DNA of 64,000 nt from Fibrobacter succinogenes (lineage in GTDB: Bacteria > Fibrobacterota > Fibrobacteria > Fibrobacterales > Fibrobacteraceae), in assembly GCA_902799745.1 (NCBI GenBank), contig CADCBQ010000002.1, positions 102,758-166,757 on the forward strand, in the 5' to 3' direction. Positions 24,622 through 32,527 of this stretch are shown here, one piece after another; position 1 is the stretch's first letter; each line of letters starts with the position of its first letter. The notes beneath the pieces were generated by a model that was not told where the DNA came from, searched no databases, and was given only the letters and a program-made list of their open reading frames with translations. The position numbers were made by a program, and so were the translations under genes.

Positions 24622-26124
24622 ATGAAAACCAATCTTTTTGTTAAAACGGGCTTGGTGCTTGCCTTTGGGCTTGCAACCAGTGCTTTCGCTCAGACTGAAA
24701 GTTTCTGCAGCACCGCTGCACACTCGGGTCAGTCTGTGAAGGTCTCTTCGAACAAGACCGGTCAAATCGGTGATATCGGTTACGAACTCTGGGACGAAAA
24801 CGGCTATGGTGGTGATGCAACCTTCTATAGCGACGGTTCCATGGAATGTAACATTTCCGGTGCTAAGGACTATCTCTGCCGCGCGGGTCTTTCCCTCGGC
24901 AGTAACAAGACCTACGATCAGCTTGATGGTGACATGATTGCCGAATTCAAGCTCATCAAGAACAATGCACAGAATGTGGGTTATTCCTACATCGGTATTT
25001 ACGGCTGGATGGAAGGCGTTCCCGGAACGGCTAGCCAGTTGGTGGAATACTACGTGATTGACAATACCCTCGCCAATGATATGCCGGGTAGCTGGATTGG
25101 TAACGAAAGAAAGGGTACTATTAATGTTGACGGCGGTACCTATACGGTTTATCGTAACACTCGTACGGGTCCGGCTATTAAGAACTCCGGTAACGTCACG
25201 TTCTATCAGTATTTCAGCGTGCGTACTTCTCCGCGCGATTGCGGTACCATCAATATTTCCGAACACATGAGACAGTGGGAAAAGATGGGCCTGACCATGG
25301 GTAAGCTTTACGAAGCCAAGGTGCTCGGTGAAGCTGGTAACGTGAATGGTGAAGTTCGCAGCGGTCACATGGACTTCCCGCATGCTAGGGTTTATGTGGG
25401 TTCCTATGTTCCGCCTGAACCGCCGAAGCCGATCGAACGCAAGGCGTTTGGTGGTACCCCGGCTTCTATTCCGGGTATTGTCGAAGCTGAAAACTTTGAC
25501 GAAGGTAACCAGGATTCTACCTATGGCAACTCCAGTGTAAGTTCGAGTGCTGAAGTCGATAAGGATTACCGTGGTTCCGATTACAGCAATATCGGTATTG
25601 TGAACAGCGGTACTGGCAAGGCTATCGGTTATACGAGTGCCGACCAGTGGATGGAATATACCGTTAATGTTGCTGAAGATGGTGAATACGATATCGTGGC
25701 TTCTGTTTCGAATGGTTCCGGTGCTGGCAAGTTGAACCTCGCTATCGATGGCAAGCAGATTGCTTCGCTCTCCTTCACGGGTACAAGCAACGACTGGGAT
25801 GCCTATGAAGACGCTACCGGTAAGGCTACGCTCACCAAGGGTCAGCATGTTCTTCGCATCACGATTGCCAACGACAACACCAACGTTGACTACGTGAAGT
25901 TCAGCAAGGAAGGTGGTGATCCGCAGTCTATCGCAGCTGACCTCCGTCTGAATGCAGCTGGCAAGACCTATCAGGTATTTGACATGCTGGGTCGCACTCT
26001 CGGCAAGGTTGAAGTTGTCGCCGGCGCATCCATCTCTGACGCTCTCTTTGCTAAGTTCCAGCAGACCGGTGTCTACATGGTCAAGCAGGGTAGCAAGCTG
26101 ACTCAGGTGCGTGTGACTCGCTAA
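24622..26124 (+). CDS. GH11 xylanase with CBM6
   Basis: Secreted endo-xylanase of 500 residues. The signal peptide ends AFAQ. The GH11 domain (about 25-260) has its nucleophile at Glu142 (LVEYY). A short Pro-rich linker (PPEPPKP) joins a carbohydrate-binding module of family 6 (about 280-432: GIVEAENFDEG, YTSADQWMEYTV, VDYVKFS). The same C-terminal sorting-type tail as XynC follows (YQVFDMLGRTLG, GVYMVKQGSKLTQVRVTR). I start at ATG 24622 because AAGGAG lies seven bases upstream and a true signal peptide begins there. It looks like a duplicate of XynC in which the second catalytic domain is replaced by a CBM6. The binding module should target xylan or cellulose. Confidence 0.92.
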   Translation: MKTNLFVKTGLVLAFGLATSAFAQTESFCSTAAHSGQSVKVSSNKTGQIGDIGYELWDENGYGGDATFYSDGSMECNISGAKDYLCRAGLSLGSNKTYDQLDGDMIAEFKLIKNNAQNVGYSYIGIYGWMEGVPGTASQLVEYYVIDNTLANDMPGSWIGNERKGTINVDGGTYTVYRNTRTGPAIKNSGNVTFYQYFSVRTSPRDCGTINISEHMRQWEKMGLTMGKLYEAKVLGEAGNVNGEVRSGHMDFPHARVYVGSYVPPEPPKPIERKAFGGTPASIPGIVEAENFDEGNQDSTYGNSSVSSSAEVDKDYRGSDYSNIGIVNSGTGKAIGYTSADQWMEYTVNVAEDGEYDIVASVSNGSGAGKLNLAIDGKQIASLSFTGTSNDWDAYEDATGKATLTKGQHVLRITIANDNTNVDYVKFSKEGGDPQSIAADLRLNAAGKTYQVFDMLGRTLGKVEVVAGASISDALFAKFQQTGVYMVKQGSKLTQVRVTR

Positions 26125-26164
26125 TACTTAACATCCAAATGCTCCTATATTGTGGATGATGAGG

Positions 26165-26197
26165 AACGTCTTGCGAAAGCGAGACGTTTCTTTGTTT
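26165..26197 (+). terminator. Rho-independent terminator of the GH11-CBM6 gene
   Basis: Stem AACGTCTTGC / GCGAGACGTT with a GAAA tetraloop and one wobble pair, followed by TCTTTGTTT. It lies 40 bases after the stop codon. Confidence 0.8.
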
Positions 26198-26224
26198 ATA
26201 TAAGTAATTCAATCTTGTTAAAAT

Positions 26225-26299
26225 GCGGGAGGGAACCCAGCTCAGAGTTGCGAAGGCCGCACGGTTCCCTCCCTGCTTTCCTTGGCCGACGCCTTTTTT
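26225..26299 (+). ncRNA. Candidate small structured RNA or leader hairpin
   Basis: Perfect 11-bp dyad GGGAGGGAACC (26227-26237) / GGTTCCCTCCC (26263-26273) enclosing a 25-base GC-rich loop. It is followed by a short GGC-CGAC-GCC hairpin and a run of six T. It stands alone after the xylanase terminator and about 95 bases before rfbD. It resembles an independent transcript with its own terminator. I do not recognise it as SRP RNA, tmRNA, 6S or a known riboswitch; an unusually large second terminator is the alternative. Confidence 0.35.
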
Positions 26300-26331
26300 A
26301 GGTGATAAAATTAGGTTTTTTATTTAGTTCG

Positions 26332-26362
26332 TGTTAGATATTATTGATTGGTGGTTGGTAAC
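26332..26362. repeat. GATTGGTGGTTGGT word repeat
   Basis: TTATTGATTGGTGGTTGGTA-type words in the rfbD leader. The low-complexity style is like the other interspersed word repeats in this window, but I see no second copy here. Confidence 0.3.
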
Positions 26363-26392
26363 TTTTTTATTTTTGTTGTTGAGGTTTACACT

Positions 26393-27307
26393 ATGAAATT
26401 CTTTGTGACAGGTGTGGGTGGCCAGCTGGGTCACGATGTAATGAATGAACTTGCGAAGCGTGGGCACACGGGGGTGGGCTCTGACATGGCGCCTGCCTAT
26501 AGCGGTGTCGCCGACGGTTCTGCCGTCACGACCATGCCGTATGTGCAGCTCGACATTACAGATTCTGCCGCGGTCGACAAGGTTCTTTCTGAAATCAAGC
26601 CCGATGCCGTGATTCACTGCGCCGCATGGACCGCAGTCGACATGGCCGAAGACGATGCGAATGTGGCGAAGGTCCGCGCGGTCAATGCCGGCGGTACCCA
26701 GAACATTGCGAATGCATGCAAAAAACTCGGCTGCAAGATGACCTACATCAGCACCGACTACGTGTTCGACGGTCAGGGCACGGAACCCTGGCAGCCCGAT
26801 TGCAAAGATTACAAACCTCTCAACGTTTACGGCCAGACCAAGCTCGAAGGCGAACTCGCTGTTGCCAATACGCTCAGCAAGTATTTCATCGTGCGAATCG
26901 CTTGGGTGTTCGGCCTGAACGGCAAGAATTTTATCAAGACCATGCTGAACGTGGGCAAGACTCACGATACCGTGCGCGTGGTGAATGACCAGATCGGTAC
27001 GCCCACCTACACGTTGGACCTTTCGCGCCTGCTCATCGACATGAACGAAACCGAAAAGTACGGCTACTATCACGCCACCAACGAAGGCGGATTCATCAGC
27101 TGGTACGACTTTACCTGCGAAATCTACAAGCAGGCCGGCCTTTCTACCAAGGTGCTGCCGGTAACCACAGCTGAATATGGTCTGAGCAAGGCCGCGCGCC
27201 CCTTCAACAGCCGCCTCGACAAGAGCAAACTCGTTGCAAACGGTTTCAAACCGCTCCCGACGTGGCAAGATGCCCTCGCTCGCTACCTTAAGGAAATCGG
27301 AGGCTAA
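26393..27307 (+). CDS. rfbD: dTDP-4-dehydrorhamnose reductase
   Basis: NADPH-dependent reductase for the last step of dTDP-L-rhamnose synthesis, feeding surface polysaccharides; extended SDR family, 304 residues. Rossmann motif VTGVGGQLGHDV at the N-terminus, STDYVFDG, and catalytic Tyr/Lys in VYGQTKLEGE. The start is placed at MKFFVTG because the nucleotide-binding loop must lie at the N-terminus and GAGG precedes it. The other rfb genes are not adjacent. The stop is three bases before the zinc-ribbon gene. Confidence 0.92.
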   Translation: MKFFVTGVGGQLGHDVMNELAKRGHTGVGSDMAPAYSGVADGSAVTTMPYVQLDITDSAAVDKVLSEIKPDAVIHCAAWTAVDMAEDDANVAKVRAVNAGGTQNIANACKKLGCKMTYISTDYVFDGQGTEPWQPDCKDYKPLNVYGQTKLEGELAVANTLSKYFIVRIAWVFGLNGKNFIKTMLNVGKTHDTVRVVNDQIGTPTYTLDLSRLLIDMNETEKYGYYHATNEGGFISWYDFTCEIYKQAGLSTKVLPVTTAEYGLSKAARPFNSRLDKSKLVANGFKPLPTWQDALARYLKEIGG

Positions 27308-27309
27308 CG

Positions 27310-27450
27310 ATGGAAGAAAAGAAAACTTACCGCGAAGTCATGCCAGGCGAACTCCCGTGCGAAGTGCCGGAATGCGACGGCGTGATGGTTGTCGACCCTG
27401 ATAACAGCTACAAGCTGACCTGCGACAAGTGCGGACATATTAAGGAGTGA
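27310..27450 (+). CDS. Small zinc-ribbon protein (46 residues)
   Basis: Short open frame starting two bases after the rfbD stop codon. Four cysteines are arranged as C-x5-... -C and C-x2-C (Cys17, Cys22, then TCDKCGH near the end), the layout of a tiny zinc ribbon. It begins MEEKKTYREV and ends HIKE. Its size and tight spacing suggest co-translation with rfbD. The codon use and coherent Cys spacing argue for a real gene. No function can be assigned; small zinc ribbons often bind nucleic acid or act as protein adaptors. Confidence 0.65.
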   Translation: MEEKKTYREVMPGELPCEVPECDGVMVVDPDNSYKLTCDKCGHIKE

Positions 27451-27460
27451 CATGAAAGTG

Positions 27461-27503
27461 TCATCCTGAGCGCAGTGCGTAGCACGGAGTCGAAGGATCT
27501 AGA
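27461..27503. repeat. TCATCCTGAGC...GAAGGATCTAG interspersed repeat
   Basis: The ends ATCCT and AGGAT are inverted around a GC-rich centre with GAGCGCAGTGC and GTAGCACGGAG words. Repeats with these outer words are a common intergenic element in many bacterial genomes. It ends three bases before the start codon used for hrpA and must be part of its leader. Confidence 0.6.
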
Positions 27504-27506
27504 ACA

Positions 27507-30500
27507 TTGACGATTGTTGCTTCAAATTTGAAAATTGAGTATCCAGAGCTTCCCGTCGTTGAACATCGGGAAGAATTTTTTGAGATGCTCGAAAAGCATC
27601 AGGTGGTGATTGTCAAGGCAGACACCGGTTCCGGAAAGTCGACACAGCTACCGAAATTTCTGCTGGAGTGGTATGCTAAAAAAGTAGACGGTAGGAAGTC
27701 GGAAGTAGGAAGAGAGGTTTCGGAATCTCAGACATCAGAGCGCGAAGCGCAACCTCAAAACCTTTTCAAAATCGGCGTGACGGAGCCGAGGCGTTTGGCT
27801 GCAATCTCGATTGCGGACCGTCTGCGTGAAGAATTGAAAGACGAAACCCTCGTCAGCACCAAGATTCGTTTCTGGGAGCAAGGCCAGAGCGATGCCCCCA
27901 TCAAGGTCATGACCGATGGTATCTTGCTGCAGGAATTCCGCCGCGATAGACTCTTTCGCCAGTATTCGGCAGTCGTGATTGACGAAGCGCATGAACGCTC
28001 GCTGAATATCGACATCTTGCTTGGCATTTTCAAGACGGTTTTGCAGGCCCGCCCTGAATTCAAACTGATTGTGGCTTCTGCAACGCTCGATGCCAAGCTC
28101 TTCGAAGAATTTTACGACAACAGTTGCGTGCTCGAAGCTGAGGGCCGCATGTATCCAGTCGACATTGAGTATTATTTTGATGCCGACGGTGGCGTGCTCG
28201 GTCGCGATATTTCGGGAAAGGGCGATTCGGGCCTGATTGAAGAAGCCCGCGATGCGATTCTTGATTTGGAATCTCGCCACCGCGACCACTTGCTTTGCTT
28301 TTTGCCGACTGAGCGCGACATTCAGGATTTAGCGGGGGAGCTTGCGCATGAACTGGATAGCGCTACTTTCGATGTGCTTCCGCTTTTCGGGCGCATGAGT
28401 CCCGAAGAACAGCGCCGCATTTTCAAGAATTCGGGCAAGACTCGTGTGGTGCTTGCCACAAACATTGCCGAAACTTCCTTAACGATTCCGGGGATTGCCT
28501 ACGTGGTCGATACGGGTATGGCCCGAATTTCTCGCTACAATGCACAGTCGAGAATTCAGGGGCTCCCGGTTGAAGAAATCTCGAAGGCGAGTGCCCGGCA
28601 GCGCACAGGGCGTGCGGGGCGCGTCAAGCCTGGCGTATGTATTCGACTTTATTCGCCCGAAGATTTCGAAAAACGTGACGAGTTTACGGAGCCGGAAATC
28701 CGGCGTAGTAATCTCGCGAACGTCGTTCTGCAATTGCGCAGCCTCGGGCTGGAACTGGAAAACTTCCCGTTCCTGCAATCGCCGCCGCATTCGGCATTCC
28801 GCGGCGCGTACAAGACGCTTTTTGAACTCGGCGCGTTGACTGCGGACAATTCCAGCGGTCATGTGACCAAGCTTGGCCGCGAAATGACGCGGCTCCCGAT
28901 GGATGTTTCGCTTTCGGCAGTGCTTTTGCGGGCCCGAGAATCCGGCGTTTTGCAGCCGGCGCTCATCGTCTGCTCGGCTCTCAGCATTCAGGACCCACGC
29001 GTTGTCCCTGGCGAAGAGCCGGAACGTACCCGAATCCGCCAGCTGCACCGCAAATTTGCGGGCCACAAGAGTGATTTTCTGACTTTTGTTAGCATGTGGA
29101 ATGCCTTCTGCGCTGAATGGGATGGCAAATCCTGGAACAAGCTTCGCAAATTCTGCGACAAGTTCAGCATGCATTTTTTGCGTTGTCGCGAATGGATCGA
29201 TTTGTATGACCAGTTCAGCCGCATTCTCGAAGTCAAGTTCGACAAGCGCGAATGCCCGCTCGATAGTTTCCATGCCGACAACTTGCACATTGCACTCCTT
29301 TCTGGATTCCTCGGGGGAGTTGCCCGCCGCGATATCGAAAATGGTTGCTACCGCTTGGTGAGCGGTCGCGAAACGCACGTGTTCCCCGGCAGTGACCTTT
29401 ACGGCAAGAGTGTGGAATGGCTCTTTAGCGCCGAAGTCCGCGAGACAAGCCGCATTTTCTTGAACAAGGGCGCCGAAATCAAGCCCGAATGGATTATGCA
29501 GGTGGCGGAACCTTTCTGCACCCGCCGCTGGTATTCGCCCATGTGGAATCAGGAACGCGGGTTTGTAGAAGCGGTCGAAGAAGTGAGTTTCAGGGGCCTC
29601 GTTATCAGTCGCGGGCACCGGGTGGATTACGCTCGCGTGAATCCGGACGAATGTGCCGAAATCTTTTGGCGCGAGGCCGTGGTGCTCGGGCAAATGGCAC
29701 GCCCGTTCGCCTTCATGACCCACAACGAGCGCGTGGTCGAAGACCTGCACGGGCTTGAGGCCCGCAAGCGCCAATTCGGGCTTGCTCCCAGCGAAGACGC
29801 CCTGGTGGATTACTACGTGCGCATTGCCCCGCGGGTCAATTCCATCAAAACGCTTAAGGACTACATTCGCGAACATACTGACCAGTTCCTGAAATTCGAC
29901 GCTAAATTTTGGCTGGACCAATTAGACGAAAGAACGGGCGCTGCCCTACAGACGAAAGGCGAGAGAGGTTTCAATAAGATTCTCTTGCCTGAAGGCTCAA
30001 AGGCACGAAGTGCCGACCTCAAAGCTCAAACCCCATCTCTCGGCGGTTCCCTTGAACAGTTCCGAATCGAATGCCTCGACGGTTCTAGCCGCATGGTCGT
30101 GGGCGAGATGGTCTTTGATGCGACCAAGGAATACGACGGCATTACGCTGGATTTGCCTTACGACTTGATTCCGCAACTGACTCCTGCGAAACTGGCGCTT
30201 TCGATTCACCAGTGGCGCGAATGGATGATCGAATCTATCGTGCGCGAAATGCCCAAGGCCGCTAAAAAGCAGCTTGAAAACCGTCGAACCTTCATCGACG
30301 ACGCTTTCTGTGACCGCCTGAAGGCGGCTCCGCACAAGTCGCCCATGGTCTCGCTGTACGAAGTCTTTGCCGGAATCAAGCAGCTTGATTGCGACATTCC
30401 GACCGTGACGCCCGAAAAGGAAAACCACCTGCGCTTGCATGCCAAGATTTTCAAGACTGGCTTCCCGGAGAAATTTGCCTGCGAAATCAACCCGGAATGG

Positions 30501-31490
30501 GGGAGTTTCAATTTGTTTGCCGCGGTCCGCCCGATTGTGGTGACTTTCGGCATCGATTTTGCGTTGGGCGACATGCGCTTTGGCTGGCGTCTCGGCGAAT
30601 CTGCCCTCATGACTCCGGCAGAATCTGCCTTCTGGCAGAACTTTCGCAAGCGGGTAGAAGGTCGCGCAAATTCCTCGGTCGACGCAACCGCGCCCGAAGC
30701 TGCCGCGCAGGCCCTCATTACCGACCGCCTGAATCTGCTCGAAACTGGCGGCCTCTATTCCGACGGATTCAAGACGGCGCTGAAGGCTTGGGTGCTCAAG
30801 TCGCTCGCTGCCGACAATCTGGATGCCAACCGTTGCGTGCGCTTTACCGGCCTGGAATTTTCCCGCGGCAAAAAAATCAACGATTTTAAGAATCTCGCGG
30901 CGACCTCTCGCAGCGAAGATGACGAGGTGCGCCTCGCCCTAGTGCGTGCGACTTACGAGTCGGCCCTGCTCGGCGCCGAATCCTTCGTTGCCTACTGGGA
31001 TATTCTTCGCGAATTCTCGGTCGCTATGCGCCAAGGCGGTGACCACGCCCGCGACGCAATCGCCGCGTTGACAGCAGGCCACAAGTTTATCGCCAAAATC
31101 ATCGCGCTTTATTCGCCAGACGGTCCCGAAAACACGCTTTTCGAAAGACTCTGCATTTTAGGTGAGGCTTTGCCGGGCGCACCGAACTTATCCCGAGACA
31201 AGGCTCCCGCTCGACCCGAATTATCGGTGCGCACGCTCCGCGAAAAGTTCCGCCCCTTCCTCAAGGCTCGCTTCATGAAGGATCACGAGCTTAAAAAGGC
31301 CCGCGATATCCTTTCCGAGATGGAACGCCTCTCGCAAGACGATGCCGAGTACCCGGAACTTTATCTGCAGGCATGCGCCATGCTCGAGGATTTCGAAGTG
31401 CTCAAGTTCAAGCGCAAGGGCGACGACTCTGAAGAGGTGATTGAAGAAAACGCCCTCGCCAAGCTCAAGGGTCGTTTCGGACGTCTTTAG
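27507..31490 (+). CDS. hrpA: ATP-dependent RNA helicase HrpA (DEAH box)
   Basis: Large DEAH/RHA RNA helicase of 1327 residues, the usual HrpA size. Walker A is TGSGKSTQLPK (about 40-50), DEAH is at 159-162 in VVIDEAHERS, motif III SATLD follows, then the helicase C domain ends in QRTGRAGR. The C-terminal half has the HrpA-specific region. The family acts on mRNA and structured RNA; a specific target is unknown. The only sensible start is a TTG directly after the ATCCTGAGC repeat. Two interspersed repeats are inserted in frame. One adds ~26 residues between Walker A and the Ia motif (TEPRRLAA), where other helicases have almost none. The second lies around residues 806-846. Confidence 0.88.
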   Translation: MTIVASNLKIEYPELPVVEHREEFFEMLEKHQVVIVKADTGSGKSTQLPKFLLEWYAKKVDGRKSEVGREVSESQTSEREAQPQNLFKIGVTEPRRLAAISIADRLREELKDETLVSTKIRFWEQGQSDAPIKVMTDGILLQEFRRDRLFRQYSAVVIDEAHERSLNIDILLGIFKTVLQARPEFKLIVASATLDAKLFEEFYDNSCVLEAEGRMYPVDIEYYFDADGGVLGRDISGKGDSGLIEEARDAILDLESRHRDHLLCFLPTERDIQDLAGELAHELDSATFDVLPLFGRMSPEEQRRIFKNSGKTRVVLATNIAETSLTIPGIAYVVDTGMARISRYNAQSRIQGLPVEEISKASARQRTGRAGRVKPGVCIRLYSPEDFEKRDEFTEPEIRRSNLANVVLQLRSLGLELENFPFLQSPPHSAFRGAYKTLFELGALTADNSSGHVTKLGREMTRLPMDVSLSAVLLRARESGVLQPALIVCSALSIQDPRVVPGEEPERTRIRQLHRKFAGHKSDFLTFVSMWNAFCAEWDGKSWNKLRKFCDKFSMHFLRCREWIDLYDQFSRILEVKFDKRECPLDSFHADNLHIALLSGFLGGVARRDIENGCYRLVSGRETHVFPGSDLYGKSVEWLFSAEVRETSRIFLNKGAEIKPEWIMQVAEPFCTRRWYSPMWNQERGFVEAVEEVSFRGLVISRGHRVDYARVNPDECAEIFWREAVVLGQMARPFAFMTHNERVVEDLHGLEARKRQFGLAPSEDALVDYYVRIAPRVNSIKTLKDYIREHTDQFLKFDAKFWLDQLDERTGAALQTKGERGFNKILLPEGSKARSADLKAQTPSLGGSLEQFRIECLDGSSRMVVGEMVFDATKEYDGITLDLPYDLIPQLTPAKLALSIHQWREWMIESIVREMPKAAKKQLENRRTFIDDAFCDRLKAAPHKSPMVSLYEVFAGIKQLDCDIPTVTPEKENHLRLHAKIFKTGFPEKFACEINPEWGSFNLFAAVRPIVVTFGIDFALGDMRFGWRLGESALMTPAESAFWQNFRKRVEGRANSSVDATAPEAAAQALITDRLNLLETGGLYSDGFKTALKAWVLKSLAADNLDANRCVRFTGLEFSRGKKINDFKNLAATSRSEDDEVRLALVRATYESALLGAESFVAYWDILREFSVAMRQGGDHARDAIAALTAGHKFIAKIIALYSPDGPENTLFERLCILGEALPGAPNLSRDKAPARPELSVRTLREKFRPFLKARFMKDHELKKARDILSEMERLSQDDAEYPELYLQACAMLEDFEVLKFKRKGDDSEEVIEENALAKLKGRFGRL
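27684..27762. repeat. In-frame interspersed repeat in hrpA, copy 1
   Basis: GTAGACGGTAGGAAGTCGG-type words (the reverse complement of the TCCTACTGTCTAC family) are followed by GAGAGGTTTCGG. Then comes a mini-hairpin GCGC-GAA-GCGC and AACCTCAAAACC. It encodes the Lys/Glu/Ser-rich residues about 60-85 of the helicase. Confidence 0.6.
29923..30044. repeat. In-frame interspersed repeat in hrpA, copy 2
   Basis: AGACGAAAGAACGGG and AGACGAAAGGCGAGAGAGG words are followed by GTTTC and AAGGCTCAAA. A mini-hairpin GGCAC-GAA-GTGCC comes next, then GACCTCAAAGC and CCCATCTCTCGG. It shares the GAA-loop hairpin plus RACCTCA unit with copy 1 and with the repeat in the GT-C-like gene. Confidence 0.6.
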
Positions 31491-31545
31491 GAACTGCGCA
31501 TTTCGCGCCCGATATTTATATATTTAAGCAAAAAAGAGGTCCCCG

Positions 31546-32310
31546 ATGCAAATTTCCGAATTCTCGACATGGCTAGACAACTTGCTTGAACCTAAGCTTT
31601 TTAAGGATTACTGCGTCGATGGCCTTTGCGTCGAAGCCTCCGACAAGGTCGGCCGAATCGTTACGGGAGTCTCTTTCCGCGACCGTCTGATCGACGCCGC
31701 CATCGAAAACAAGGCCGACTGCATTATCGTCCATCACCCGAATGGCTTCTGGAAAGGCGAAAACTGCAGGCTGGTCGGCAAGTTCGGCGAGCGCATGCGC
31801 CGCCTGATGCAGAACGGGATATCGCTCTACGGCTTCCACCTGCCGCTCGACGGCCACATGGAAGTCGGCAACAATGTGCTTATAGCTAAAGCCTATGGCC
31901 TCCAGAATATCGAAGGGTTCCTCCGCGAAGGGGAACGTACCATCGGAGTCGTGGGGGAGTTTGCAGCCCCCGTTGCCCTCGACGATTTTGAGACTCTTAG
32001 TGGTAAGGTGTTCGAACATGGGGTGCAGCATGCTCTCCGTTTCGGTAAGCCTGCTATTAAAAAGCTCGCCGTCTGTAGCGGCTCGGCTGGAGCTCCTGCC
32101 ATCGAAGAGGCTATCGCTCTCGGTTGCGAAGCCTTTGTGACCGGCGAAATCAAGGAAGCTGTTCCTATCGCTTGCGAAGAACTCGGCTTCAACCTGTTCA
32201 GCTGCGGTCACCACCGTACCGAAATCTTCGGTGTTCGTGCCCTCGCTGCCAAAATCCAGGCCGAACTGGGAATTCCGGCCCAATTTGTCGATATCGATAA
32301 CGAAGTGTAA
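31546..32310 (+). CDS. NIF3/YbgI-family dinuclear metal protein
   Basis: NIF3-like protein of 254 residues, often annotated GTP cyclohydrolase 1 type 2 homologue; the real activity is unresolved. Metal-ligand motifs seen: IIVHHPNGFW (first His pair) and LFSCGHHRTEIFG near the C-terminus. The intermediate LYGFHLPLDGH also matches. AGAGG lies just before the ATG. A strong terminator follows the stop. Confidence 0.85.
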   Translation: MQISEFSTWLDNLLEPKLFKDYCVDGLCVEASDKVGRIVTGVSFRDRLIDAAIENKADCIIVHHPNGFWKGENCRLVGKFGERMRRLMQNGISLYGFHLPLDGHMEVGNNVLIAKAYGLQNIEGFLREGERTIGVVGEFAAPVALDDFETLSGKVFEHGVQHALRFGKPAIKKLAVCSGSAGAPAIEEAIALGCEAFVTGEIKEAVPIACEELGFNLFSCGHHRTEIFGVRALAAKIQAELGIPAQFVDIDNEV

Positions 32311-32315
32311 AAATC

Positions 32316-32372
32316 CCCCTTTTTACGGATTATGTAAGGTTACTTTTTACTTCCGTAAAAGGGGCTTTTTTT
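32316..32372 (+). terminator. Rho-independent terminator after the NIF3 gene
   Basis: Stem CCCCTTTTTACGGA (32316-32329) / TCCGTAAAAGGGG (32352-32364) with one bulge, followed by C and seven T. Clear intrinsic terminator. Confidence 0.88.
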
Positions 32373-32527
32373 GCGTTTTTAGGCCGAAAATGGCGTTTTT
32401 GGGGCGTTTTGGCCGTTGCGTGTTCCACATCACACTATTTTACATTGCCACTCAAGACCTTTTTACTATCTTTTCGCCCGTGACTTTTTATAAGACAACC
32501 ATACACTTCCAGAACTCTTCGAGGTCT

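Noticed and set aside
26225..26299. SRP RNA, 6S RNA or tmRNA
   Set aside because: The conserved SRP GGAA loop region, the 6S bulge layout and a tRNA-like end are all missing.
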